From JBGPYM01 sp041493205 (GTDB taxonomy: Bacteria > Bacteroidota > Ignavibacteria > UBA10030 > UBA6906), in NCBI GenBank assembly GCA_041493205.1, contig JBGPYM010000099.1, positions 1-10,350 on the forward strand: a stretch of DNA of 10,350 bases, written 5' to 3'. Positions 1 to 8,893 of this stretch are shown piece by piece. The notes below the pieces were generated by a model that saw nothing but the letters and a program-made list of their open reading frames with translations, was not told where the DNA came from and made no database searches. Every line of letters begins with the position of its first letter. Within the stretch, counting starts at the first letter, position 1. The position numbers and the translations under genes were made by a program.

Positions 1-890
1 AAGTGCTCGAGCCTGTCCGGCTCGTCCAGCGCATCGATCTTTGTCGCCACTACAATCTGGGGCCGCGCACCGAGCTGCGAATCATAAGCGGCCAACTCTC
101 GATTGATCACGTCGTAATCGCTGACCGGGTCGCGTCCGGAGGCCGAAGAGACATCGACCAGATGCAGCAGCAATTTTGTGCGCTCGATGTGCCGCAGAAA
201 CCGATCTCCCAGCCCGTGGCCTTCATGCGCGCCCTCGATCAATCCGGGAATGTCGGCCACGACAAAGGTGCGAAAGTCTCCCAGGTCGACGACCCCCAGA
301 TGCGGCTCGAGCGTGGTGAAAGGATAGTCAGCGATCTTTGGCCGCGCGGCTGAAACCGTCGAGATGAAAGTCGATTTGCCCGCATTGGGAAAGCCGACCA
401 GCCCCACGTCTGCGAGCAGCTTGAGTTCGAGTTCAAGGTCCCGATCCTCGCCCACTCCGCCCTGTTCATATTCGCGCGGGGCCTGGTTGGTCGACGTGGC
501 GAATTCGGCATTCCCACGACCGCCTTTACCTCCCCGGGCGGCGATGAACTCGTCGCCGTGACGGACGAAATCGGTAATCGATTCGCCCGTGGCGCTGTCG
601 CGGATCACCGTCCCCACCGGGACTTCAAGTGTAATGTCCTGTCCGCTCTTTCCGCTCTTGTTCGAACCTAGGCCGTGCTCGCCGCGCGGGGCGGCGTACG
701 ATTTCCTGTACTGAAAATCAAGCAGCGTCGTCATGTGCCGGTTGGCGCGGAAGATCACCGAGCCGCCGCGGCCGCCGGTCCCGCCGTCCGGCCCGCCTTT
801 CGGAACGAATTTCTCACGCCGGAAGCTGACGCATCCGACGCCGCCGTCGCCGGCACGGACGTGGATGCGGGCGAGATCGATGAACTTCAT
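1..890 (-). CDS. obg: GTPase Obg/CgtA, partial (N-terminal 296 residues)
   Basis: Obg is an essential GTPase that binds the large ribosomal subunit and acts in its assembly and in stress signalling. The visible part starts MKFIDLARIHVRAGDGG and has the glycine-rich Obg fold over residues 1-158 (FVPKGGPDGGTGGRGG near 28-43, RGGKGGRGN near 119-127). The GTPase domain follows: P-loop GFPNAGKST at 166-174, switch I around DYPFTTLEP (188-196), G3 DIPG at 213-216, and G4 as TKID at 283-286 instead of the usual NKxD. G5 and any C-terminal domain lie beyond the left edge, so the gene is cut by the window, not broken. The ATG at 890 overlaps the stop of the upstream gene as ATGA, and a GAGGGAGA purine run sits just before it. 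Translational coupling and cotranscription with the two upstream genes are therefore likely. Identification is secure. Confidence 0.97.
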   Translation of the reverse strand, partial: MKFIDLARIHVRAGDGGVGCVSFRREKFVPKGGPDGGTGGRGGSVIFRANRHMTTLLDFQYRKSYAAPRGEHGLGSNKSGKSGQDITLEVPVGTVIRDSATGESITDFVRHGDEFIAARGGKGGRGNAEFATSTNQAPREYEQGGVGEDRDLELELKLLADVGLVGFPNAGKSTFISTVSAARPKIADYPFTTLEPHLGVVDLGDFRTFVVADIPGLIEGAHEGHGLGDRFLRHIERTKLLLHLVDVSSASGRDPVSDYDVINRELAAYDSQLGARPQIVVATKIDALDEPDRLEH

Positions 891-2209
891 TCTCCCTCGC
901 CTTCAGGATTCAGGTAGCGCCGGTGGATGCTGTCGGTGAATGCCACCACGTCACCATCATAGGGGTCAAGGGCAGTCTCGCGGTAGAACCTGATCAGAAG
1001 GATCGATGCATCCTTCCACGTGGGGGCGTCATTCAACGTAGCGATGAACTGGTTGTATTTCTCTTCGTCCCGCCCGAACACGTGCTTGATGAATCGCGAG
1101 CGGGCGTGTCCCGTGATCATTTCCCGGAGGTCGGCAAGGGAGGGATCGGGTGTGCGGGACTGCGGCAGCCCGGCAAACGTGAGCGAAAGAGAAATATTGC
1201 GTGCGTCGCGGGGCGGGGCGACCGGCTCGCGCCGTTCGTGCGGCCGTGGCTCTGGATTGCGCTTCTGGTCGAAGTCAGCCGGGGGCGGCTCTTCCAGGCT
1301 CCCGTCGGGCTCATCGGTAATAAACGTGATCACCGGCGGAGACTCGATAAACACGGGAACAGGCGCGGCCGGCGCCGGGGGCGCCGGGGGCGGCTCATTT
1401 GCGGGGGCCGGACTTTCCGCCGGGGTTTCCTGTGTCTGATCACCTTGACCGAGGTAGAGATCCTCCACCAGCGCGGTCAGCTCGTCAAGCGTGATCTCCT
1501 CGCGCCCGCGGATCTTGCAGATGCTCTCGATGTAGTCGCGCAGGATCTTCATCCCCTTGTCTTCGAAAAACACCAGGACGGGTCTCAGCGGAATGCCGGC
1601 ATCCGGGGGCGTATCCCGGAGGAGAATGAAATCGAATATGGGCTTTGCCAGGAGTGAAAGCTCCCGGGCATCGTGCTGCTTGACGATCTGATCGTCGATC
1701 GCAATCAACAAGTCTCTGAATTTTCCCCGGCTGATTTCGGTCCAGCCGCGCTGCCCGGCCAGCTTCCCGATCAGCGTTTTGAAGTAGGAATACTCGGCTG
1801 TGCATTCAAGCTTCTCGAGGATCTTTTCGACCGGTACCAGGTCCGCACGTTCGAAGGCAAAGTTCTCGATCGTCCACTGCGGCCGGCAGAGGTAATTCTC
1901 CAGGAAATGGACCGCGTTGTCGAGAAGGCCAAGAAACTCGTTCCGCTGGAACATGTACACGGCCGCCATGGACTCGAGGAACGAACGGGCAATGCGCCGG
2001 TTGCCGGGCAGGCTCTGGTCAATGTGCGAAAACCGGGGAGCCCCCTGGAGATCTTCGGTGAGCCACCGTGTGGTCTCGGCGCGGAGGTACGCCTTGACCC
2101 CGCGGGGAATGTCGGCTGCGAGTGCTTCCCGCAATTGCACACTCTCCCGCGCACCGATCGTCCGGGCGGTCAGGGTCGCGAGTATGGACTCCGTTTCCCG
2201 TTCCAGCAT
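887..2209 (-). CDS. uncharacterised 440-residue two-domain protein with a proline-rich linker
   Basis: I do not recognise a family. No signal peptide or membrane helix is visible, so it is probably cytoplasmic. Residues 1 to about 255 look like an all-helical domain with alternating charged and leucine-rich stretches (for example MFQRNEFLGLLDNAVHFLEN near 86-105). Residues about 256-335 form a Pro/Ala/Glu-rich linker, probably disordered, with PPPAPPAPAAPVPV at its core. Residues about 336-435 are a compact C-terminal domain (ARSRFIKHVFGRDEEKYNQF near 369-388, then a Trp at 398 and FTDSIHRRYL near 424-433). It begins 1 nt after the stop of the large TPR gene (TGA-C-ATG) and ends in a 4-nt overlap with obg, so it is the middle gene of a coupled three-gene unit. 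The ribosome binding site is weak, which fits reinitiation from the gene upstream. Coding status is well supported by length, by the junctions on both sides and by ordinary protein composition. Function is unknown. Confidence 0.85.
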   Translation of the reverse strand: MLERETESILATLTARTIGARESVQLREALAADIPRGVKAYLRAETTRWLTEDLQGAPRFSHIDQSLPGNRRIARSFLESMAAVYMFQRNEFLGLLDNAVHFLENYLCRPQWTIENFAFERADLVPVEKILEKLECTAEYSYFKTLIGKLAGQRGWTEISRGKFRDLLIAIDDQIVKQHDARELSLLAKPIFDFILLRDTPPDAGIPLRPVLVFFEDKGMKILRDYIESICKIRGREEITLDELTALVEDLYLGQGDQTQETPAESPAPANEPPPAPPAPAAPVPVFIESPPVITFITDEPDGSLEEPPPADFDQKRNPEPRPHERREPVAPPRDARNISLSLTFAGLPQSRTPDPSLADLREMITGHARSRFIKHVFGRDEEKYNQFIATLNDAPTWKDASILLIRFYRETALDPYDGDVVAFTDSIHRRYLNPEGEGE

Positions 2210-2210
2210 G

Positions 2211-5200
2211 TCAGTTGATCTTTCGCTTAAGGACGTTCCTGACTCGGTCGATTTCCTTCCGCGCCGCGGACCGGAACGTCTCGTCGATGCCCGACCGGTT
2301 CACGATCTGCTGGTACATGGTCAGCGCCTGATCGTACCGGCCCATCTTTTCGTATGATTGTCCGGACATGTACAGGGCATTCGCCGTCCAGTCGATTTTC
2401 CCCTTCTTGGTCACCAGGTAGGGGACCTTCAGAAAATCCAGGATTGCCTGCTGGTAGTCACCCTTGTTGTAGTTCGCGTCGGCGATATAGTACCGGATCT
2501 CCCCCTCCAGATCGCTTCCCGCCTCATCCAGGAGGGACTGGAGATGCACGATGGCCTGGTCGTGGTATCCGAGACGGCCGTACAGGATGCCGATCTTGAT
2601 CCGTTTGTCGAACGCGTCCTCGTTGGAGGGGAACAGTTCGAGGTACCGCCGCGTGAGTGTCAGCGCGCCGTCGAACGCCCCCGCGACCTCGTACGTCTCG
2701 ATGAGATTGCTCATGGCTGGGGCAAGCAGTGCAGGTGCTGCCGCGCTGTCCTCGACGATTACCCTGTAGTGTCGAATCGCGTCGTTCCATTTTTCGGCAC
2801 TGTAGTACAGGTTTCCGAGCGCGACATGCACCCGCGGTACGACGGGATCCTGTGGATGTGTCGTCAGCAGCTTTTCAAGAAGTGCGACCGCCTCCTGCTG
2901 TTTGTCCGTTGCCTCGAGTGTCTTTCCCGTCCAGTACGCGGCCGCCGGCGCCGAAGAACTCTCGTCAAACTTTTCGGTGATGTGCTGGAAAGACTTCATC
3001 GCAGCCGGATACTCCTCCCGGCGGAAGTGATAGCACCCCTGTTCCAGCTCGAACGATGCCTGATCGCCTGCATTCCCCGGATACTTCTTCACGAACGCCG
3101 CAATCTCCTTCTCGACTCCGGCGGCATCGTCGCCGCGGAGCCTGGCAATAATCAACTGGGCATCGAAGTAGTGCCTGTCGGTGTCATTGGCGGCGGCGAG
3201 ACTCAATTGGCGGTAATGTCGGGCCGCATCGGTATAATCGCCGCTGGCAAAGAGGAGGTCGGCAACCGGGCGCGTCGCGGAGACACCGGGAGCAGCAGTT
3301 TCCGCCTGACGGAAATAGGATGCCGCTGCCTCCCGCGCTCCCTCGCCCTGCGCAATAAAGCCGAGCGCCGTGAATGCCGCTCCCGCCCGCGTCCCCGTGC
3401 GCTCGCGGCGGATTGCTTCGATGAGGTATCGCTTCGCACTGCCCAAATCTCCCGCGGCACGGGCAGTCGTTCCGAGCGCAATGAGAAGCGAGACGTCCGG
3501 CTCTCCACTGCCCGCCGGATCGTGCGTCTCCTCTGCGTAGAGTTCACGGTAGGCAGCCAGTGCTGCGTCATGGTCGCCTGATGCTGCGAGTGCATCGGCG
3601 AGGGATCTGCGCGCCCCGGCGGCTGCCTGTGTATAGCCAAAATGGCTCTCAAGATTTTCATACCAGGTGGCAGCCTCACCCGGCTTCTGCGCCCCGGAGG
3701 CAAGCTGGGCGAGGCGCAGGAGCGTCTGCGCCGTATGGGCACCTGACGGAAATGTGTTCACCAATCCGGCCCCGTCGGCCAGCGCGCTATCTACAAGTCC
3801 CTGACGCACGAGGATTCCGAAGCGCCGTGTGCGCGCTTCTTCTGCGACCACAGGATCGTTCGTACGGTCTGCGCACAGTGTGTACGTCGCGGCGGCCAGG
3901 TGAAGGCTGTCGGCTTCTTCAAAGCGCTGGCCGAGCACGAGATGAACCAGATCCTTCCGGGAAAACCGCGATGAGTCCGCAAGGAGCGGCCCTGCCGCAT
4001 CCCGGGCGTCCGCAAGAGTCCGTGCAGTAAGCCGGAACAGGGAGAGCAAGGCTTCGTCGGCATGTGGTGATGCAGGTGCCGCGGCGAGGAACGACCGGTA
4101 CGATTGCACTGCCCCCGGGAGTGCGGCGGAATCTTTCCAGCTCAGGTACTCCAGGCTCCGTGCTCTCAGGTACATCGCTTCTGCGGCGCGTTCCTGCGCG
4201 AGGCCACCCTCCAGCGCGTTGGTGAATTGCGCTGCGGCGGCCGCGAAGTTTTTGAGATCGTTGAAATAGATTTCCCCCAATCGGAATGCAAGGCCGGCAC
4301 GGTCCTTATCCGCAACGACATCGCCCACGAGGAGCGCCAGCTTTTCAAGTCCCGCGTCCTTCTCCTTCACTTCGAAGGTGCTGATCATCCGGATGTGCCG
4401 CTCGGCGTCCGGACGGAATTCTGAGGAAGGATATTTGACGAGCAACTCACGGTAAAGCTGCAGGGCGCGATCATACTCTTTCATCTGTTCGTGGCATCGC
4501 GCTGCGCCCGCTACCGCATCGTCGTCGACAGGGGAGGAAGGGTATCGCGCCGGGATCTGTTCGTATGCCGCAGCTCCCTTCGGTTGATCGCCCGATGCCT
4601 CGCACAGTGCTCCTACCTTCAGGAGGATGCCGGCGGTCGCGGGGTCGTCCGGGAATGCATCGACAAAATTCTCGTACTGCTGGATTGCTGCCTGCGGGTT
4701 CTTCTGCTCCTCGGCGTTTTGCGCCAGCCGGATGCGCGCGCGCTGTTTCATTATGGATGATGTCCCGGATGCAAGGACCCGGTTGCAGGCGTCATTCGAT
4801 TTTTTGTAGCTCCGTGACTGTGCAGCCGCCACTGCGAGTTTCCAGAGCACCGCAACTGTCTGTGTGTCAGGGGGGGCCGACGCAAGAAAACGCTCGTAGG
4901 TCGTAACGGCCGCCGTGTACTCTTTCGTCCCTGCCTGCGCATTGGCCGTCCCGAGAAGCGCTTCGCGCAGGAGGGAGGAATCAGCCAAAACTTTCTCGCC
5001 AAGAACGCGCTGGAACTGTGCCAGGGCCTCTGTGTGCTTGCCGCCTGCTGCCAGAAGATTGCCGAGATGAAGATATGCACTCTGAGCGACCGCCGATCCC
5101 TTGTATTTTCCAATAATCTCCTGATACGCGGCCTGCGCCTGATCGGTGCGCCCCGTGGCAAATGAGATGTCCCCGAGGATCAACAGTGCGCCCGCTTTCG

Positions 5201-5837
5201 CGTCGGGCGACGGATCGCCGTCGATCACGCGCTTGAGTTCATTGTTGGCCTGTTCATAATTCCCCTCGTCGTAATACATTCGCCCGAGCTGTGTCCGTGC
5301 CGCTGACACGGCGCCGCTCGCCGGATACTCCTGAAGGATCACACGCAACACCTTCCGTGCATTGTCCTTCTCGCCTGCCATGAGAAAGTACCGCGTGGCT
5401 TTGAGCAATGCGTCCGGAGCCAGGGTGCTCTTCGGATGGAACACCTTGACCCGCTCGTACGCGAGTGCGGCTTCCCGGTAATTCCGCAGCGCCACATACG
5501 CGTCGCCGGCGTTCCACCACGCCTGGGGAGCTTTCGGATGGTCCTGATACGTCAGCGCAAATGTCTGGAACGTGAGGCGGGCGTCCTCGTACTGTTTGAG
5601 CTTGAGCTGGGCAAGTCCGAGCGTAAACCGCGCGTCGAGACCTTGGGGGGTGGAGGGATAAGCAGCGATGAAAAGCTTCAGCTGTTCCGCTGCCAGATCG
5701 AACAGTCCGTCATTGTACAGATTGACGGCGAGTTTGAAATCAGCGTTTTCTTTGGAGTCCTGCGCGCGAAGAGGGTGTACGCCTGCCACCGGGGTGAGAA
5801 GACACACAGCTAGAATGAGAAACAGGCGCATGCGCAT
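2211..5837 (-). CDS. large exported tetratricopeptide-repeat protein
   Basis: This 1208-residue protein is made almost entirely of helical repeats. An N-terminal signal peptide is clear: basic MRMR, hydrophobic LFLILAVCLL, and a likely cleavage after PLRA near residue 25, giving a mature N-terminus of QDSKEN. The residue before cleavage is not followed by Cys, so it is not a lipoprotein. TPR-type units run from about residue 32 to the end, for example WNAGDAYVALRNYREAALAY near 107-126 and ALYMSGQSYEKMGRYDQALT near the C-terminus. The N-terminal repeats resemble those of BamD/YbgF-like envelope proteins. The likely role is a periplasmic or outer-membrane-associated scaffold; the partner is unknown. 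It is the first gene of the operon with the 440-residue protein and obg, behind the promoter at 5872-5902. The start at 5837 is chosen because it directly precedes the signal peptide. An ATG two codons later is equally possible, and no good Shine-Dalgarno is seen for either. The TPR assignment is strong and the function is not known. Confidence 0.93.
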   Translation of the reverse strand: MRMRLFLILAVCLLTPVAGVHPLRAQDSKENADFKLAVNLYNDGLFDLAAEQLKLFIAAYPSTPQGLDARFTLGLAQLKLKQYEDARLTFQTFALTYQDHPKAPQAWWNAGDAYVALRNYREAALAYERVKVFHPKSTLAPDALLKATRYFLMAGEKDNARKVLRVILQEYPASGAVSAARTQLGRMYYDEGNYEQANNELKRVIDGDPSPDAKAGALLILGDISFATGRTDQAQAAYQEIIGKYKGSAVAQSAYLHLGNLLAAGGKHTEALAQFQRVLGEKVLADSSLLREALLGTANAQAGTKEYTAAVTTYERFLASAPPDTQTVAVLWKLAVAAAQSRSYKKSNDACNRVLASGTSSIMKQRARIRLAQNAEEQKNPQAAIQQYENFVDAFPDDPATAGILLKVGALCEASGDQPKGAAAYEQIPARYPSSPVDDDAVAGAARCHEQMKEYDRALQLYRELLVKYPSSEFRPDAERHIRMISTFEVKEKDAGLEKLALLVGDVVADKDRAGLAFRLGEIYFNDLKNFAAAAAQFTNALEGGLAQERAAEAMYLRARSLEYLSWKDSAALPGAVQSYRSFLAAAPASPHADEALLSLFRLTARTLADARDAAGPLLADSSRFSRKDLVHLVLGQRFEEADSLHLAAATYTLCADRTNDPVVAEEARTRRFGILVRQGLVDSALADGAGLVNTFPSGAHTAQTLLRLAQLASGAQKPGEAATWYENLESHFGYTQAAAGARRSLADALAASGDHDAALAAYRELYAEETHDPAGSGEPDVSLLIALGTTARAAGDLGSAKRYLIEAIRRERTGTRAGAAFTALGFIAQGEGAREAAASYFRQAETAAPGVSATRPVADLLFASGDYTDAARHYRQLSLAAANDTDRHYFDAQLIIARLRGDDAAGVEKEIAAFVKKYPGNAGDQASFELEQGCYHFRREEYPAAMKSFQHITEKFDESSSAPAAAYWTGKTLEATDKQQEAVALLEKLLTTHPQDPVVPRVHVALGNLYYSAEKWNDAIRHYRVIVEDSAAAPALLAPAMSNLIETYEVAGAFDGALTLTRRYLELFPSNEDAFDKRIKIGILYGRLGYHDQAIVHLQSLLDEAGSDLEGEIRYYIADANYNKGDYQQAILDFLKVPYLVTKKGKIDWTANALYMSGQSYEKMGRYDQALTMYQQIVNRSGIDETFRSAARKEIDRVRNVLKRKIN

Positions 5838-5871
5838 TGCATTTTGGGGAACGAACAGTCGAAACTAAGCT

Positions 5872-5902
5872 TAAACGTACGACTATTTTCGACGTGCTGC
5901 AA
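5872..5902 (-). promoter_or_regulatory. predicted promoter of the TPR/unknown/obg operon
   Basis: On the minus strand TTGCAG (5902-5897) is followed by a 17-nt spacer and TACGTTTA (5879-5872), about 35 nt before the ATG of the TPR gene. TACGTTTA differs by one base from the Bacteroidota -7 consensus TAnnTTTG, and the TTG lies at the expected distance for the -33 box. The same arrangement, including CCTTGCAG and TCGTACGTTT, occurs ahead of sdhC. The element lies between the sdh terminator and the gene, where a promoter is needed. This is a prediction from sequence only. Confidence 0.6.
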
Positions 5903-5919
5903 GGCAGGGACGAGGGGGG

Positions 5920-5960
5920 AAAACGAACGGGCGGCCCCGCCAAATCGCAGGACCGCCCGT
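5920..5960 (-). terminator. predicted rho-independent terminator of the sdh operon
   Basis: Read on the minus strand, ACGGGCGG (5960-5953) pairs perfectly with CCGCCCGT (5934-5927) across an 18-nt loop. It is followed by TCGTTTTCCCC, a short and imperfect U tract. It sits downstream of sdhB and the four repeat units and just before the next promoter. The GC-rich 8-bp stem is good. The long loop and only four consecutive U make it a moderate terminator. Confidence 0.6.
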
Positions 5961-6130
5961 GGATCTTAGCATTTGTGGTAGCACCGGCGTCTCTGCCGGT
6001 GTCTGTTGCAGATTGCAGTAGCACCGGCGTCTCTGCCGGTGTCTGTTGCAGATTGCAGTAGCACCGGCGTCCCTGCCGGTGTCTGTTGCAGATTGTAGTA
6101 GCACCGGCGTCTCTGCCGGTGGATCTTAAC
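5959..6130. repeat. near-identical 12-bp direct repeats flanking the 40-bp array
   Basis: GTGGATCTTAGC (5959-5970) and GTGGATCTTAAC (6119-6130) match at 11 of 12 positions and lie exactly 160 bp apart, which is four times the 40-bp period. The left copy overlaps the last two bases of the terminator stem. The right copy abuts the sdhB stop codon. They may be the footprint of the event that placed or expanded the array. Confidence 0.6.
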
Positions 6131-6137
6131 TCAGATA
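5978..6137 (+). repeat. tandem array of four 40-bp units, each with a GTAG-tagged palindrome (REP-like)
   Basis: Four copies start at 5978, 6018, 6058 and 6098, exactly 40 bp apart. Each has a 24-nt core: GTAG, CACCGGC, a 6-nt loop, then GCCGGTG. The loop is GTCTCT in copies 1, 2 and 4 and GTCCCT in copy 3. The roughly 16-nt stretch between cores (TCTGTTGCAGATTGCA) is also nearly identical, with one change (TGTA for TGCA) before copy 4. After the fourth core (ending 6121) the sequence diverges, so the last unit is incomplete at its 3' side. The array fills the region between the sdhB stop and the terminator, so it would be transcribed as four hairpins in the sdh 3' untranslated region. GTAG plus a palindrome is the known design of RAYT-associated REP sequences; that assignment is inferred from form only. 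Confidence 0.9.
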
Positions 6138-6871
6138 AGTGTAGCTCTAATATATTCCCTGTTCAACCGGGCAATGTGCGAGACCGAGATTGACTTTGGG
6201 CATTCCGCCTCGCAGGCGTACGTGTTGGAGCATGCGCCGAACCCCTCTTTATCCATCGCGGCAAGCATCGCCTCAACTCTTTCCTTCCGCTCCACCTGCC
6301 CCTGGGGCAGAAGCGCAAGCTGCGAGACTTTTGCAGAGACGAACAACATTGCGGAACCGTTCTTGCATGCGGCGACGCACGCGCCGCATCCGATGCAAGC
6401 CGCGGCATCCATCGCCTGTTCGGCGTCTGGTTTGGGAATCGGAAACGTGTTGGCGTCCGGCACCCCGCCCGTGCGCACGGAAACGAACCCCCCGGCCGCC
6501 ATGATCCGGTCGAAGGCCGAGCGGTCTACCACGAGGTCTTTGATGACAGGGAAGGGCTTCGCACGCCACGGCTCGATCGTGATCGTGTCGCCGTCGTGGA
6601 ATGTCCGCATGTGAAGCTGGCACGCTGTGACGCCTTTGAGCGGACCGTGCGCCCGGCCGTTAATATAGAGCGAGCAGGTCCCGCAGATCCCTTCGCGGCA
6701 ATCGTGGTCGAAGGCGATCGCGTCCTCTCCGGCACGGACAAGGTCGAGGTTCAGGAGGTCAAGCATCTCGAGGAACGACATGTCGGGAGACACTTCCGAA
6801 AGCGTGTAATTGACGAACCGCCCCGGCGACGTCCGATCCTTCTGGCGCCAGATCTTAAGCGTAATAGTCAT
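6131..6871 (-). CDS. sdhB: succinate dehydrogenase/fumarate reductase iron-sulfur subunit
   Basis: SdhB/FrdB carries electrons between the flavin of SdhA and the quinone site through three iron-sulfur clusters. All ligands are visible in this 246-residue protein. The [2Fe-2S] cluster uses C58, C63, C66 and C84 (CREGICGTC then C). The [4Fe-4S] cluster uses C159, C162, C165 and C224. The [3Fe-4S] cluster uses C169, C214 and C220. The spacing of the last three cysteines (6 and 4) is the same as in the E. coli enzyme, from memory. Phrases such as ACIGCGACVAACKNGSAM and SAKVSQLALLPQGQ are typical of the Bacteroidota-type subunit. The ATG at 6871 has a strong Shine-Dalgarno (AAGAGGGG, 6-nt spacing). 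It is the last gene of the sdhCAB operon. Unlike the tight sdhC-sdhA junction, a 93-nt gap with two hairpin repeats separates it from sdhA. It is intact with the expected length. Confidence 0.97.
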   Translation of the reverse strand: MTITLKIWRQKDRTSPGRFVNYTLSEVSPDMSFLEMLDLLNLDLVRAGEDAIAFDHDCREGICGTCSLYINGRAHGPLKGVTACQLHMRTFHDGDTITIEPWRAKPFPVIKDLVVDRSAFDRIMAAGGFVSVRTGGVPDANTFPIPKPDAEQAMDAAACIGCGACVAACKNGSAMLFVSAKVSQLALLPQGQVERKERVEAMLAAMDKEGFGACSNTYACEAECPKSISVSHIARLNREYIRATLI

Positions 6872-6877
6872 CGAGTA

Positions 6878-6885
6878 CCCCTCTT
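6878..6885 (-). promoter_or_regulatory. strong ribosome binding site of sdhB
   Basis: AAGAGGGG on the minus strand lies 6 nt before the sdhB ATG and fixes this start. It begins only 1 nt after the downstream edge of a REP-like hairpin (6887-6910), so the hairpin sits at the boundary of the ribosome landing site in the mRNA. Confidence 0.75.
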
Positions 6886-6886
6886 A

Positions 6887-6910
6887 GTAGCACCGGCGTC
6901 CCCGCCGGTG
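6887..6910 (+). repeat. REP-like GTAG palindrome, copy 5
   Basis: The core is GTAG, CACCGGC, loop GTCCCC, GCCGGTG, with stem and GTAG identical to the four copies beyond sdhB. It lies in the sdhA-sdhB gap, 45 bp from copy 6 and directly next to the sdhB Shine-Dalgarno. Orientation is the same as all other copies, GTAG on the plus strand. Confidence 0.88.
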
Positions 6911-6931
6911 TCTTTTCCTAAATTGCTGGTA

Positions 6932-6955
6932 GTAGCACCGGCGTCCCTGCCGGTG
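6932..6955 (+). repeat. REP-like GTAG palindrome, copy 6
   Basis: The core is GTAG, CACCGGC, loop GTCCCT, GCCGGTG. It starts 9 nt beyond the sdhA stop codon on the transcribed strand. It is not followed by a U tract, so it is not an intrinsic terminator. A hairpin that stabilises or segments the sdh mRNA is the likelier effect. Confidence 0.88.
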
Positions 6956-6964
6956 GTTCTTCTT

Positions 6965-8878
<1,914 letters not shown>

Positions 8879-8893
8879 AGTCGGATATCCCTG

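Noticed and set aside
2358..3581. A 407-residue open frame on the plus strand, opposite the TPR gene
   Set aside because: It is fully antisense to a well-supported gene, has an Arg/Val-rich composition with no domain, and long antisense frames are expected at this GC content. The same applies to plus-strand frames at 923-1657, 6596-7414 and 8051-8872.
6002..6057. TTGCAG in the array linkers, resembling the -35 box of the two promoters
   Set aside because: It is on the plus strand, opposite to all genes, and no TAnnTTTG-like -10 box follows at the right distance.
5837..6104. Short open frames through the repeat array on both strands
   Set aside because: They exist only because the 40-bp repeat recurs, and they shift frame between units. 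Their peptides are repeat translations with no independent support.
5978..6137. Possible CRISPR array, given the regular 40-bp period
   Set aside because: The stretches between palindromes are themselves nearly identical and not unique spacers, there is no cas gene, and the unit is a simple tandem repeat.
6887..6955. The two palindromes between sdhA and sdhB as intrinsic terminators
   Set aside because: On the transcribed strand they are followed by CTACTA and not by a U tract, and sdhB must be expressed with sdhA.
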